DNA of 64,000 nt from Robiginitalea biformata HTCC2501. Its GTDB lineage: Bacteria > Bacteroidota > Bacteroidia > Flavobacteriales > Flavobacteriaceae. Within the stretch, counting starts at the first letter, position 1. Every line of letters begins with the position of its first letter. The stretch covers positions 3,117,501-3,181,500 of the forward strand of contig NC_013222.1 of the NCBI RefSeq assembly GCF_000024125.1, in the 5' to 3' direction. The notes under the pieces are model-generated. The model did no database searches, was not told the origin of the DNA, and saw only the letters and a program-made list of their open reading frames with translations. Below, piece by piece: positions 7,669 through 12,621 of the stretch. A program made the translations under genes and the position numbers.

Positions 7669-7916
7669 ATCGCCAGGAGTTTTCCGGGGGACTTTGTAAG
7701 AAGTACACCCCAACGGGCCTCGGCATCTGCTATCAGTCTTTTCATGGCCTCGCAGACCCCTTCATCTTCCCAGATAACCGCGACCGTGAAGTCCGCTTTT
7801 ATCCACTCCCCGGAAGGGAGGCACACCTCGAAGTATGCGTAGATGAACTTGTCTTTTTCCTCAGTACGGATGCGCCAGTCAGTCTGGCCACGGAAGTTGT
7901 TGGCTATTAGTTTCAT
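7665..7916 (-). CDS. Hypothetical protein, 83 aa
   Basis: An 83-residue protein with alternating hydrophobic strands and a final helix: a beta-sheet region (DWRIRTEEKDKFIYAYFEV and EWIKADFTVAVIWEDE) followed by CEAMKRLIADAEARWG. The fold could be an alpha/beta sandwich like small phage regulators. Its start overlaps the first gene of the operon by 4 bases. I recognise no family. Confidence 0.6.
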   Translation of the reverse strand: MKLIANNFRGQTDWRIRTEEKDKFIYAYFEVCLPSGEWIKADFTVAVIWEDEGVCEAMKRLIADAEARWGVLLTKSPGKLLAI

Positions 7917-8272
7917 GGTATATAATTAGGTGCGTTAGTATAAGGGTGGTAAGGCTCCTCCCATTCTTCCAGTTCCTCGGCTTTCAGCAGGGCTTCTACA
8001 AGCTCGGCCTCTCGGTTGAGCTTCTCCCGCAGGATTTGCTTTTGGGCATCGGTAAGGGTGGGTTCAAACCACTTGCCCCGAACTCGTGCCGATATGTCAA
8101 ATATGTACTCCCCGTCTTCGGTAAGACGCAGGCCCATTTCCAGGTTCCTGCTTATGTAGTCCAATCCAATATCCAGGTCCAGCGCAGTGGTCCGGCGTAG
8201 TTTTAAAACCGCCTCGCAGAATTGGCTCGCCGGGAGGGTTGGTGATTCCTGTAAATTTGCTACCTTGTTCAT
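7913..8272 (-). CDS. First gene of the early operon, hypothetical, 119 aa
   Basis: A 119-residue protein that heads the leftward operon, 16 bases downstream of a likely start of transcription. Residues 40-70 suggest beta strands (LEMGLRLTEDGEYIFDISARVRG); the C-terminal half is a long charged helix (DAQKQILREKLNREAELVEALLKAEELEEWEE). I recognise no family. As the first gene under repressor control it may be an anti-repressor or a Cro-like switch partner, by position only. Confidence 0.6.
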   Translation of the reverse strand: MNKVANLQESPTLPASQFCEAVLKLRRTTALDLDIGLDYISRNLEMGLRLTEDGEYIFDISARVRGKWFEPTLTDAQKQILREKLNREAELVEALLKAEELEEWEEPYHPYTNAPNYIP

Positions 8273-8284
8273 CGCTTGATTGTT

Positions 8285-8326
8285 TTGTACAAGACAAATA
8301 TCGAAGTTTAGTTTGTATTATCCAAA
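8285..8326 (-). promoter_or_regulatory. Early (leftward) promoter with palindrome
   Basis: On the minus strand a TTTG (8323-8326) lies 20 bases before GATATTTG (8295-8302), which differs at one position from the Bacteroidota -7 consensus TAnnTTTG. Just downstream lies a perfect palindrome TTGTACAA (8285-8292), well placed to be a repressor site. It would drive the whole early operon. Confidence 0.45.
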
Positions 8327-8358
8327 GCAAATGTGTTAAATTTACGAAGTTTTCTTTG
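8302..8358. promoter_or_regulatory. Direct repeats (candidate operators) and repressor promoter
   Basis: Two 14-base direct repeats, CGAAGTTTAGTTTG (8302-8315) and CGAAGTTTTCTTTG (8345-8358), differ at two central bases and start 43 bases apart. The plus-strand promoter of the repressor gene fits between them: TTTG at 8312-8315 and TAAATTTA at 8337-8344 with a 21-base spacer. The first repeat overlaps the -7 box of the early promoter and the -33 box of the repressor promoter, so one bound protein could control both. Confidence 0.4.
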
Positions 8359-8362
8359 CTAT

Positions 8363-8740
8363 ATGAATAAAATCGGCCAACGATTTGAGGAGATAATGAA
8401 CGACAATAGCCTGAATTACAGGACTTTTGCGGAAGTTTTGGGCGTTTCAGATGTTGCTGTGAGAAATATTATAAAAGGGAAGTCAAATCCTAAGTTTGAT
8501 TTGCTTAGTGCCTTGGTTGGTAAATATCCGAAGATCAATTCGCATTGGCTTTTAACCGGCAAAGGGGAGAAATACACCACAATTAAAGGGCACACCCTGT
8601 CTAATGCCTCGGTGCAAGAACTGGCAGAGTACGTGGTGGGAAATCAAAAGATATTTTTAGAAGACCCGCTATTTAATCAGTTCGTGGAAAAGCTGACATA
8701 TAAACGGATGTGGGAAATCGATAAGTCAGATAAGCAATGA
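8363..8740 (+). CDS. XRE-type helix-turn-helix phage repressor
   Basis: A 125-residue protein from ATG 8363 (the frame opens at 8333, but 8363 is the start that keeps the usual N-terminus MNKIGQRFEEIM). Residues 4-65 form a lambda-repressor/XRE domain: the helix-turn-helix is YRTFAEVLGVSDVAVRNIIKGKSNP, followed by the FDLLSALVGKYPKINSHWLLTGKGE block usual in Bacteroidota phage repressors. It has no peptidase domain, so it is not a self-cleaving CI type. It faces the early operon across a 90-base region carrying two promoters and paired repeats, so it very likely keeps the element dormant. Confidence 0.85.
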   Translation: MNKIGQRFEEIMNDNSLNYRTFAEVLGVSDVAVRNIIKGKSNPKFDLLSALVGKYPKINSHWLLTGKGEKYTTIKGHTLSNASVQELAEYVVGNQKIFLEDPLFNQFVEKLTYKRMWEIDKSDKQ

Positions 8741-8914
8741 AAGCAAAGGTTTTCCTGACTTTTTACGCAGATCGTTTATTTTCTCGATGAAGCTATTGGT
8801 TTCAGCCTCCTCTTTTTCAAATAACTCTTTATACAACTTATCATTGGCCGGGGAGCTTACCAGATCCCGCCCCTTCAGTTTGTCCAATATTTCTTTCTTT
8901 CTATCAGAGTTCAT
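8726..8914 (-). CDS. Small charged hypothetical protein, 62 aa
   Basis: A 62-residue protein from ATG 8914 (an ATG at 8926 gives four more residues). It is strongly charged and helical (DRKKEILDKLKGRD...LYKELFEKEEAETNSFIEKINDLRKKSGKP). It overlaps the end of the membrane-protein gene upstream and, at its own end, the last 15 bases of the convergent repressor gene. I know no family. The tight packing suggests it is co-expressed with the membrane protein. Confidence 0.5.
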   Translation of the reverse strand: MNSDRKKEILDKLKGRDLVSSPANDKLYKELFEKEEAETNSFIEKINDLRKKSGKPLLSLLI

Positions 8915-9482
8915 CCGCAACTTCATTTAGGACAGGCCACATAACTTCGTCATAATACACCTCGACATCCTTAACGTGATTCGGCGTCTCAAGTATAATA
9001 GTATTGTTGAGTCGACGTATGATTCTTTTTAGCGAACTTATATGATTTGTAAAGAATTTCCTAAGTTTAGTTTGTACGAAAACTGCTACTATAGCAAAGC
9101 AAATAGAGAATGCTATTTCCACGTTGTCTCCGAAGATTGAAGCATCAATGAAGATCCAGAACATAAAAAAGAAACCTACTCCTTGGATTGCCCATCCGAA
9201 AAATCGAAACGGATTAACCGCATCTTTAGTCATAAAATTTGTTGAGTAATTGATGACCATTCCCACAGTTATAAAGGCTATTTCAATCCCGAAAGAATAC
9301 AAAAACGAGGATAGCCACCTAAAGCCCATGAAGTCGCCCTCGATGTCCCTATCCCCGTTGTATAAAATGTAGCCAACCCTGGCAATTATAGCTATAGCAG
9401 CCGCACCACTAACCGTTGCCGCCGTTATCCCCGGGCGGGTCGATTTTATCTTTGTCAGGACTCTGGATATGAAGATCATCAT
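8904..9482 (-). CDS. Four-helix membrane protein of unknown function
   Basis: A 192-residue protein with about four membrane segments: near residues 20-40 (ATVSGAAAIAIIARVGYIL), 60-80, 95-115 (FFGWAIQGVGFFFMFWIFI) and 120-140 (IAFSICFAIVAVFVQ). A cytoplasmic-looking tail of about 50 residues follows, rich in Arg/Lys then Glu/Asp. I recognise no family. Its first 25 codons overlap, in another frame, the end of a small lipoprotein gene. Lying next to the repressor of a prophage, in a position where many prophages keep lysogeny-expressed cargo, it may be a superinfection-exclusion or defence protein; this is by position only. Confidence 0.6.
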   Translation of the reverse strand: MMIFISRVLTKIKSTRPGITAATVSGAAAIAIIARVGYILYNGDRDIEGDFMGFRWLSSFLYSFGIEIAFITVGMVINYSTNFMTKDAVNPFRFFGWAIQGVGFFFMFWIFIDASIFGDNVEIAFSICFAIVAVFVQTKLRKFFTNHISSLKRIIRRLNNTIILETPNHVKDVEVYYDEVMWPVLNEVADEL

Positions 9483-9564
9483 TTCCTACTGTTGTCTCAG
9501 GATCGCAGGAGTAGAAAGAACTTAAACCCACGATAATCATCAAAGCAAATAAAACTTTTTTCAT
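9409..9564 (-). CDS. Small lipoprotein, 51 aa
   Basis: A 51-residue frame, ATG 9564 to TAG 9409. It begins MKKVLFALMIIVGLSSFYSC, a classic lipoprotein signal ending at Cys20 with a short hydrophobic core. The mature part is polar and acidic (DPETTVGNDD) and ends in a Pro/Gly/Asn-rich tail. Its last 74 bases overlap the start of the four-helix membrane protein in another frame, so the two are likely co-translated. I know no family; tiny lipoproteins beside membrane proteins in lysogens can be exclusion or entry-block factors. Confidence 0.5.
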   Translation of the reverse strand: MKKVLFALMIIVGLSSFYSCDPETTVGNDDLHIQSPDKDKIDPPGDNGGNG

Positions 9565-9741
9565 TGTGAAATAATTTTAAGGTTACAGCCTTAAATTAAT
9601 CCGCAATGACCTGGAATCTAGGAAATCGGGGGAAGAATTATTCAATACTTTTTAACGACCCAGGACTGGCAATATACGAATTTTACTTTGGATTCAAATT
9701 GCATATAACCCGTATTATTTCTATGGGAAATATTGTTAAAA

Positions 9742-10362
9742 TCACCAATCATCATCTGAATGGTCTTGCTTCATGTAGGCTAAAAGTGATTGGTTTATCT
9801 TTTCAATTTGCACTGTAATTGGAATAACCATCGACCTGCCGTACTTCTGAATGTTAGTGTACAGTTCATCATACTTGCGGTCATTTTCGATTAGCCTTGT
9901 CATAGACTTCAATTCCGCCCCACTTTCTGGACCATAATGTCTCCGCAAGTGATTTCGGTATTCCTCCTTACCTAAAAAATAATCTTGGAGCCTATCCGGG
10001 TACGATGGATGCTGTTCCAGAGCAACGTCTGTTATATCAATTTTGTATCTACCTTCTTTAAATTGAACATTGAGCGTGTAATTTATTCGACGACCTTGCG
10101 TGAATTCTTTACCATTAATAGTTTGAATAGCTGGAACCTCAAAAGACCCTTTGGTTAATATTTGGTCGTCGTCATTAATGCGGGTAACGTAATTCGAGTT
10201 ATTATATGTTTTCGCCGCCCATTCGGTCGCCCACTTCTGTAGATCACTTCTGGATCCATTGACTTCATGGACCTGGCTTAATGAAAAATTACCTTTTCCA
10301 TCGAATTCCACTTGCCCCCAGGCCACCCCGCAGCACATCAAAAAAACCAGTAACGTCCTCAT
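9742..10362 (-). CDS. Secreted DUF4468-like protein
   Basis: A 206-residue protein. I chose ATG 10362 because it opens a signal peptide (MRTLLVFLMCCGVAWG, cleaved before QVEF); the open frame extends 59 codons further but without a signal-like start. Residues 25-120 read like the DUF4468 TBP-like fold found in many Bacteroidota exported proteins: a strand-helix start (HEVNGSRSDLQKWATEWAAKTYNN), then ILTKGSFEVP, then RINYTLNVQFKEGRYKIDITDV. The remaining 80 residues are helical and charged. The function of this family is unknown. It is unusual phage cargo, and may be of host origin. Confidence 0.55.
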   Translation of the reverse strand: MRTLLVFLMCCGVAWGQVEFDGKGNFSLSQVHEVNGSRSDLQKWATEWAAKTYNNSNYVTRINDDDQILTKGSFEVPAIQTINGKEFTQGRRINYTLNVQFKEGRYKIDITDVALEQHPSYPDRLQDYFLGKEEYRNHLRRHYGPESGAELKSMTRLIENDRKYDELYTNIQKYGRSMVIPITVQIEKINQSLLAYMKQDHSDDDW

Positions 10363-10545
10363 AATTTGAATTTTCCCCAATGTAAGAAATAACTCCTGTT
10401 CCCCGCAAGGTAGTTCATCGAGGGAATACGGCGGGTTGTCGGTTGATAACTGGTTGATAAATACGGGCGGCCCGCCTACCATCGCCCACCCATATTTTGT
10501 ACTTTTATCGGTAGGGAACACCCCACAAACTAAAAACACGATGTT

Positions 10546-10710
10546 ATGAACGCTAAATCCAAAAATCTGAGTGAAAGGAGAACTATTCGGCTAAACCCCA
10601 AAGTCGCAAAATCGATTGACGAACTGGCAGAAAAAGACAATCGATCGTTCAGCAATATGCTGGAAACCATGTTAATCAGACAATTAGAACAACATGGAAG
10701 GTTTGTATAA
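10546..10710 (+). CDS. Ribbon-helix-helix DNA-binding protein, 54 aa
   Basis: A 54-residue protein from ATG 10546 (an ATG at 10541 hits a stop after one codon). The stretch RRTIRLNPKVAKSIDELAEKDNRSFSNMLETMLIRQLEQ fits an Arc/CopG/MetJ ribbon-helix-helix: a beta strand with alternating residues, helix A, a turn and helix B. Such proteins bind operators as dimers of dimers. No toxin gene lies beside it, so a lone regulator, for example of the integrase or of excision, is more likely than an antitoxin. A strong hairpin terminator follows immediately. Confidence 0.7.
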   Translation: MNAKSKNLSERRTIRLNPKVAKSIDELAEKDNRSFSNMLETMLIRQLEQHGRFV

Positions 10711-10714
10711 TACT

Positions 10715-10741
10715 AAAGCCCTCCGGGTAGGGAGGGCTTTT
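10715..10741 (+). terminator. Rho-independent terminator
   Basis: A perfect 10-bp stem (10715-10724 with 10731-10740, AAAGCCCTCC) closes a 6-base loop and ends in a short T run. It ends the ribbon-helix-helix transcript, just 12 bases before the tRNA. Confidence 0.8.
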
Positions 10742-10752
10742 AAACTTACGGT

Positions 10753-10825
10753 GGCCATGTGGTAGAATGGTAAATACTCTTCCTTGGCAAGGGATGATTT
10801 TCGGGTTCGATTCCCGACATGGCCT
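10753..10825 (+). tRNA. Element-borne tRNA, anticodon GGC (Ala by anticodon), atypical
   Basis: A cloverleaf can be drawn by hand. The acceptor stem GGCCATG (10753-10759) pairs fully with CATGGCC (10818-10824). The T arm TCGGG-TTCGATT-CCCGA is perfect; the D arm has three pairs. The anticodon arm has the loop TTGGCAA, giving anticodon GGC (alanine codon GCC), with a C-T mismatch at its base. Odd points: no G3-U70 pair, the main alanine identity signal; the discriminator base is U, as in bacterial tRNA-Gly; no encoded CCA; and it begins 12 bases after a terminator. The body thus looks glycine-like with an alanine anticodon. It may be a functional phage tRNA or a decayed one. Confidence 0.65.
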
Positions 10826-10833
10826 CTGAGACT

Positions 10834-10862
10834 GGGTCGGCGAAAGCCGGCCCTTTCTCTTT
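10834..10862 (+). terminator. Terminator after the tRNA
   Basis: An 8-bp stem (10834-10841 with 10846-10853, one G-T pair) capped by a GAAA tetraloop and followed by TTTCTCTTT. It would end the tRNA transcript. Confidence 0.7.
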
Positions 10863-10896
10863 ACCGTTAACTCAATATAAAGCAAATATATTGTAT

Positions 10897-10919
10897 TTCC
10901 TAGTGCTATTCCTAGTGCT
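10897..10919. repeat. Tandem 11-bp repeat near the integrase
   Basis: TTCCTAGTGCT occurs at 10897-10907 and again at 10909-10919, about one helical turn apart. It lies between the tRNA and the end of the integrase gene. Paired short sites here could bind the integrase arm domain or an excisionase. A weak hairpin (CACCAC 10933-10938 with GTGGTG 10954-10959) lies next to it and may end the integrase mRNA. Confidence 0.35.
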
Positions 10920-10971
10920 CATGCTGATTTAACACCACTTTTTGATGCTCCCTGTGGTGCTGGAAGTATTG

Positions 10972-12216
10972 TTAAACGTCCTCCTGGAGCACCTGTTGCA
11001 GAACCTGATCGACGATTCTATTGGGCACGCGCCCCTGGTACTTAAAAGTTTCTTCCTTTGGTTTATGGCCTTGAATCTGCATTGTATGGATGATATTGGC
11101 CCCTGAATCTCCCGCCCACGTCCTGAAAATATACCTTGGACTTTTGGTTTTAAGTGGCGGGGTAATTTCCAGCTTTTCAGACATCTGCTTTAAAGCCTTC
11201 CAGTAATACCGGCGGTAGTATTCATACTGCTCGGTTCCATGTGGCGGAATGAAGGAAAACACCCTCTTTGCCTTTGGCGTTCCGTGCCTATTTATGATAT
11301 CCTGAGCCTGGGGCAATAGAATGTTGTCAACCTGAACCGGAACCCCGCGCTTTATTTTCTTCCGCATAAATGAAACCCGGCCGCCAGACACATCATCCCA
11401 GGTAAGTCCGGCGACATCTACCAGGTCATGCCCTCCAATGTAAATCTGAAACAAGAAAATTGCGATCCTTTGCTCGATGGCTTTTCCGCGAGCCGCCCCC
11501 GCATATTTGCTGGGCGAATAATTGGCAATTCGCAGCAAGTCAGATTTTGACAAACGCACTTTTTTCTTCCGGCTTACCGACTGAGGGATAAGTCCATTGA
11601 ATGGCTTTTGATCTTCAATGAGTTTGCGCCGGGCCGCAGCATAATAAACCGTTCGGATGGTCACCAGGTAAAAGTGTACCCCTGGATCCCCGCAACCTTC
11701 CGAATATTTGAAGGCTTTGAACCCCTCTATCCACCCGGGAGTGATATCGGATATCGGAATGTCATCGGTGAATTTGCGTATTTGGGAGAGGGTTTGATCA
11801 AATGCTCGGGTAGATTTGGAGGCGAGCTTACGCTCATGTGTGATTTGCTGCCAAAAATCAAATAGACTTACCGTGGGTTGTCCCCGAAGCTCCCGCAGTC
11901 GTTTTTCCAACATTTCGATTTCGTCCTGGGGACTGGACTTCCCTTTGATGTATTGGACCGCTTCCCTCAGGGTGTATCCGTGCTCATTGCAATAATTGAG
12001 CTGTTGCTGTAATTCAAATTCACGCCTTTTAATCCACGTGCTCAGGTGGCTATAGTTAGGATGCTTTCTAGTAACACCATCCCTCCAATGCTCCTGCATA
12101 GAAAAATACCCGGTGGAAATATATTTTTTACTTCCATTCCCCGAGATGTATATCTTTATAGGATGACCCTTTTTACCCTTACTGCGAGTGTCGAGTAGTA
12201 TTTTTCCTTGCACCAA
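10972..12216 (-). CDS. Tyrosine recombinase (phage integrase, SAM-like core)
   Basis: A 414-residue site-specific recombinase of the Bacteroidota type. It has an N-terminal arm-binding strand region (residues 5-45), a SAM-like core-binding domain (115-215) and a catalytic domain. The catalytic residues R365 (YIFRTW), H384 (IQGHKP) and Y393 (FKYQGRV) are visible. The box I arginine is absent: the matching segment reads YIGGHDLVDVAGL (259-271). A minority of Bacteroidota integrases have such a GGx-type box I. The start is TTG 12216 or GTG 12213; no ATG is in range. It lies about 150 bases from the putative attachment site and very probably integrated the element. Confidence 0.85.
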   Translation of the reverse strand: MVQGKILLDTRSKGKKGHPIKIYISGNGSKKYISTGYFSMQEHWRDGVTRKHPNYSHLSTWIKRREFELQQQLNYCNEHGYTLREAVQYIKGKSSPQDEIEMLEKRLRELRGQPTVSLFDFWQQITHERKLASKSTRAFDQTLSQIRKFTDDIPISDITPGWIEGFKAFKYSEGCGDPGVHFYLVTIRTVYYAAARRKLIEDQKPFNGLIPQSVSRKKKVRLSKSDLLRIANYSPSKYAGAARGKAIEQRIAIFLFQIYIGGHDLVDVAGLTWDDVSGGRVSFMRKKIKRGVPVQVDNILLPQAQDIINRHGTPKAKRVFSFIPPHGTEQYEYYRRYYWKALKQMSEKLEITPPLKTKSPRYIFRTWAGDSGANIIHTMQIQGHKPKEETFKYQGRVPNRIVDQVLQQVLQEDV

Positions 12217-12227
12217 TTTTGCGAAAA

Positions 12228-12284
12228 TTTAGCCCTAAATGGGTCTAAATATAGCCAAATAAACCTATTCGCAAAACAAGTTTA
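12228..12284 (-). promoter_or_regulatory. Candidate integrase promoter with inverted repeat
   Basis: On the minus strand TATATTTA, one base from the TAnnTTTG consensus, follows a TTTG by 18 bases (both within 12245-12280). Downstream, TTTAGCCC (12228-12235) and GGGTCTAAA (12241-12249) form an imperfect inverted repeat over the likely transcription start, a possible operator. Confidence 0.35.
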
Positions 12285-12368
12285 AGGCCTGGTAATTCGC
12301 TGCAATCCCCCGGAGGGCCGGTATTGTAAGGTAAAATTGGAAAGTTCTTTGGAGGTGGGTGAATATGA

Positions 12369-12407
12369 ACCCCATGCGTGTATTCTACCAGGCTGAACTA
12401 CATCCCG
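12369..12407 (-). pseudogene. 5' half of tRNA-Pro (anticodon GGG), broken in the anticodon loop; probable att site
   Basis: On the minus strand 12407-12369 reads as the first half of a proline tRNA: acceptor strand CGGGATG, TA, a D arm GTTC/GAAT with loop AGCCTGGTA, the 5' anticodon strand CACGC and the loop ATGGGGT with anticodon GGG. The expected partner strand GCGTG, T arm and 3' acceptor strand do not follow; instead the sequence changes to TCATATTCACCC and leads to the integrase. The break is exactly in the anticodon loop, a known crossover site for tyrosine integrases. I infer that it is the right attachment junction of the element. The 3' half, or a restored gene, would lie beyond the left edge. 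Confidence 0.6.
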
Positions 12408-12424
12408 GACCGGGGCCGAGCGAA

Positions 12425-12556
12425 AAGAAAAAGTCCAGTGGACATTTTCCGCGAGGAGCCAGCCGGCGCGCGGCCTTTGGCTTCTCAAAAACTCAGACCT
12501 CGTTGGTAAAAAACGAAAGAAAACCAGCCTGGGATTTCTTTCGGCTTGCAAATATA
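12425..12556 (-). other. Structured intergenic region with perfect -7 box, upstream of tRNA-Pro fragment
   Basis: No protein gene fits 12408-12621. On the minus strand a perfect -7 box TATATTTG (12549-12556) is followed at once by a long hairpin, CGAAAGAAA pairing with TTTCTTTCG, with an inner CCA/TGG, and a T6 run. A second stem-loop (AGCC...GGCT around a GC-rich palindrome) and a third (GTCC-ACT-GGAC then TTTTTCTTTT) follow before the tRNA fragment. This could be the tRNA leader with processing stems, or one or two small RNAs. A GC hairpin at about 12577-12594 (CCCCGG/CCGGGG) may end the gene upstream. Confidence 0.4.
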
Positions 12557-12621
12557 AAATAATCTTAAGATTTCCCCGGCGTAATCCGGGGTAAAAATAT
12601 GCGCGCCACATGCGGCCCGCT

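Noticed and set aside
9606..9818. A plus-strand 70-codon frame over the end of the DUF4468-like gene
   Set aside because: It overlaps a better supported gene, has no domain and no ribosome site.
10546..10710. The ribbon-helix-helix gene as the antitoxin of a toxin-antitoxin pair
   Set aside because: No toxin-like frame overlaps or adjoins it; a tRNA and a terminator follow directly.
10753..10825. The element tRNA as the attachment site
   Set aside because: Phage genes lie on its left side and the chromosome begins only beyond the integrase; the broken tRNA-Pro at 12369-12407 is a better junction.
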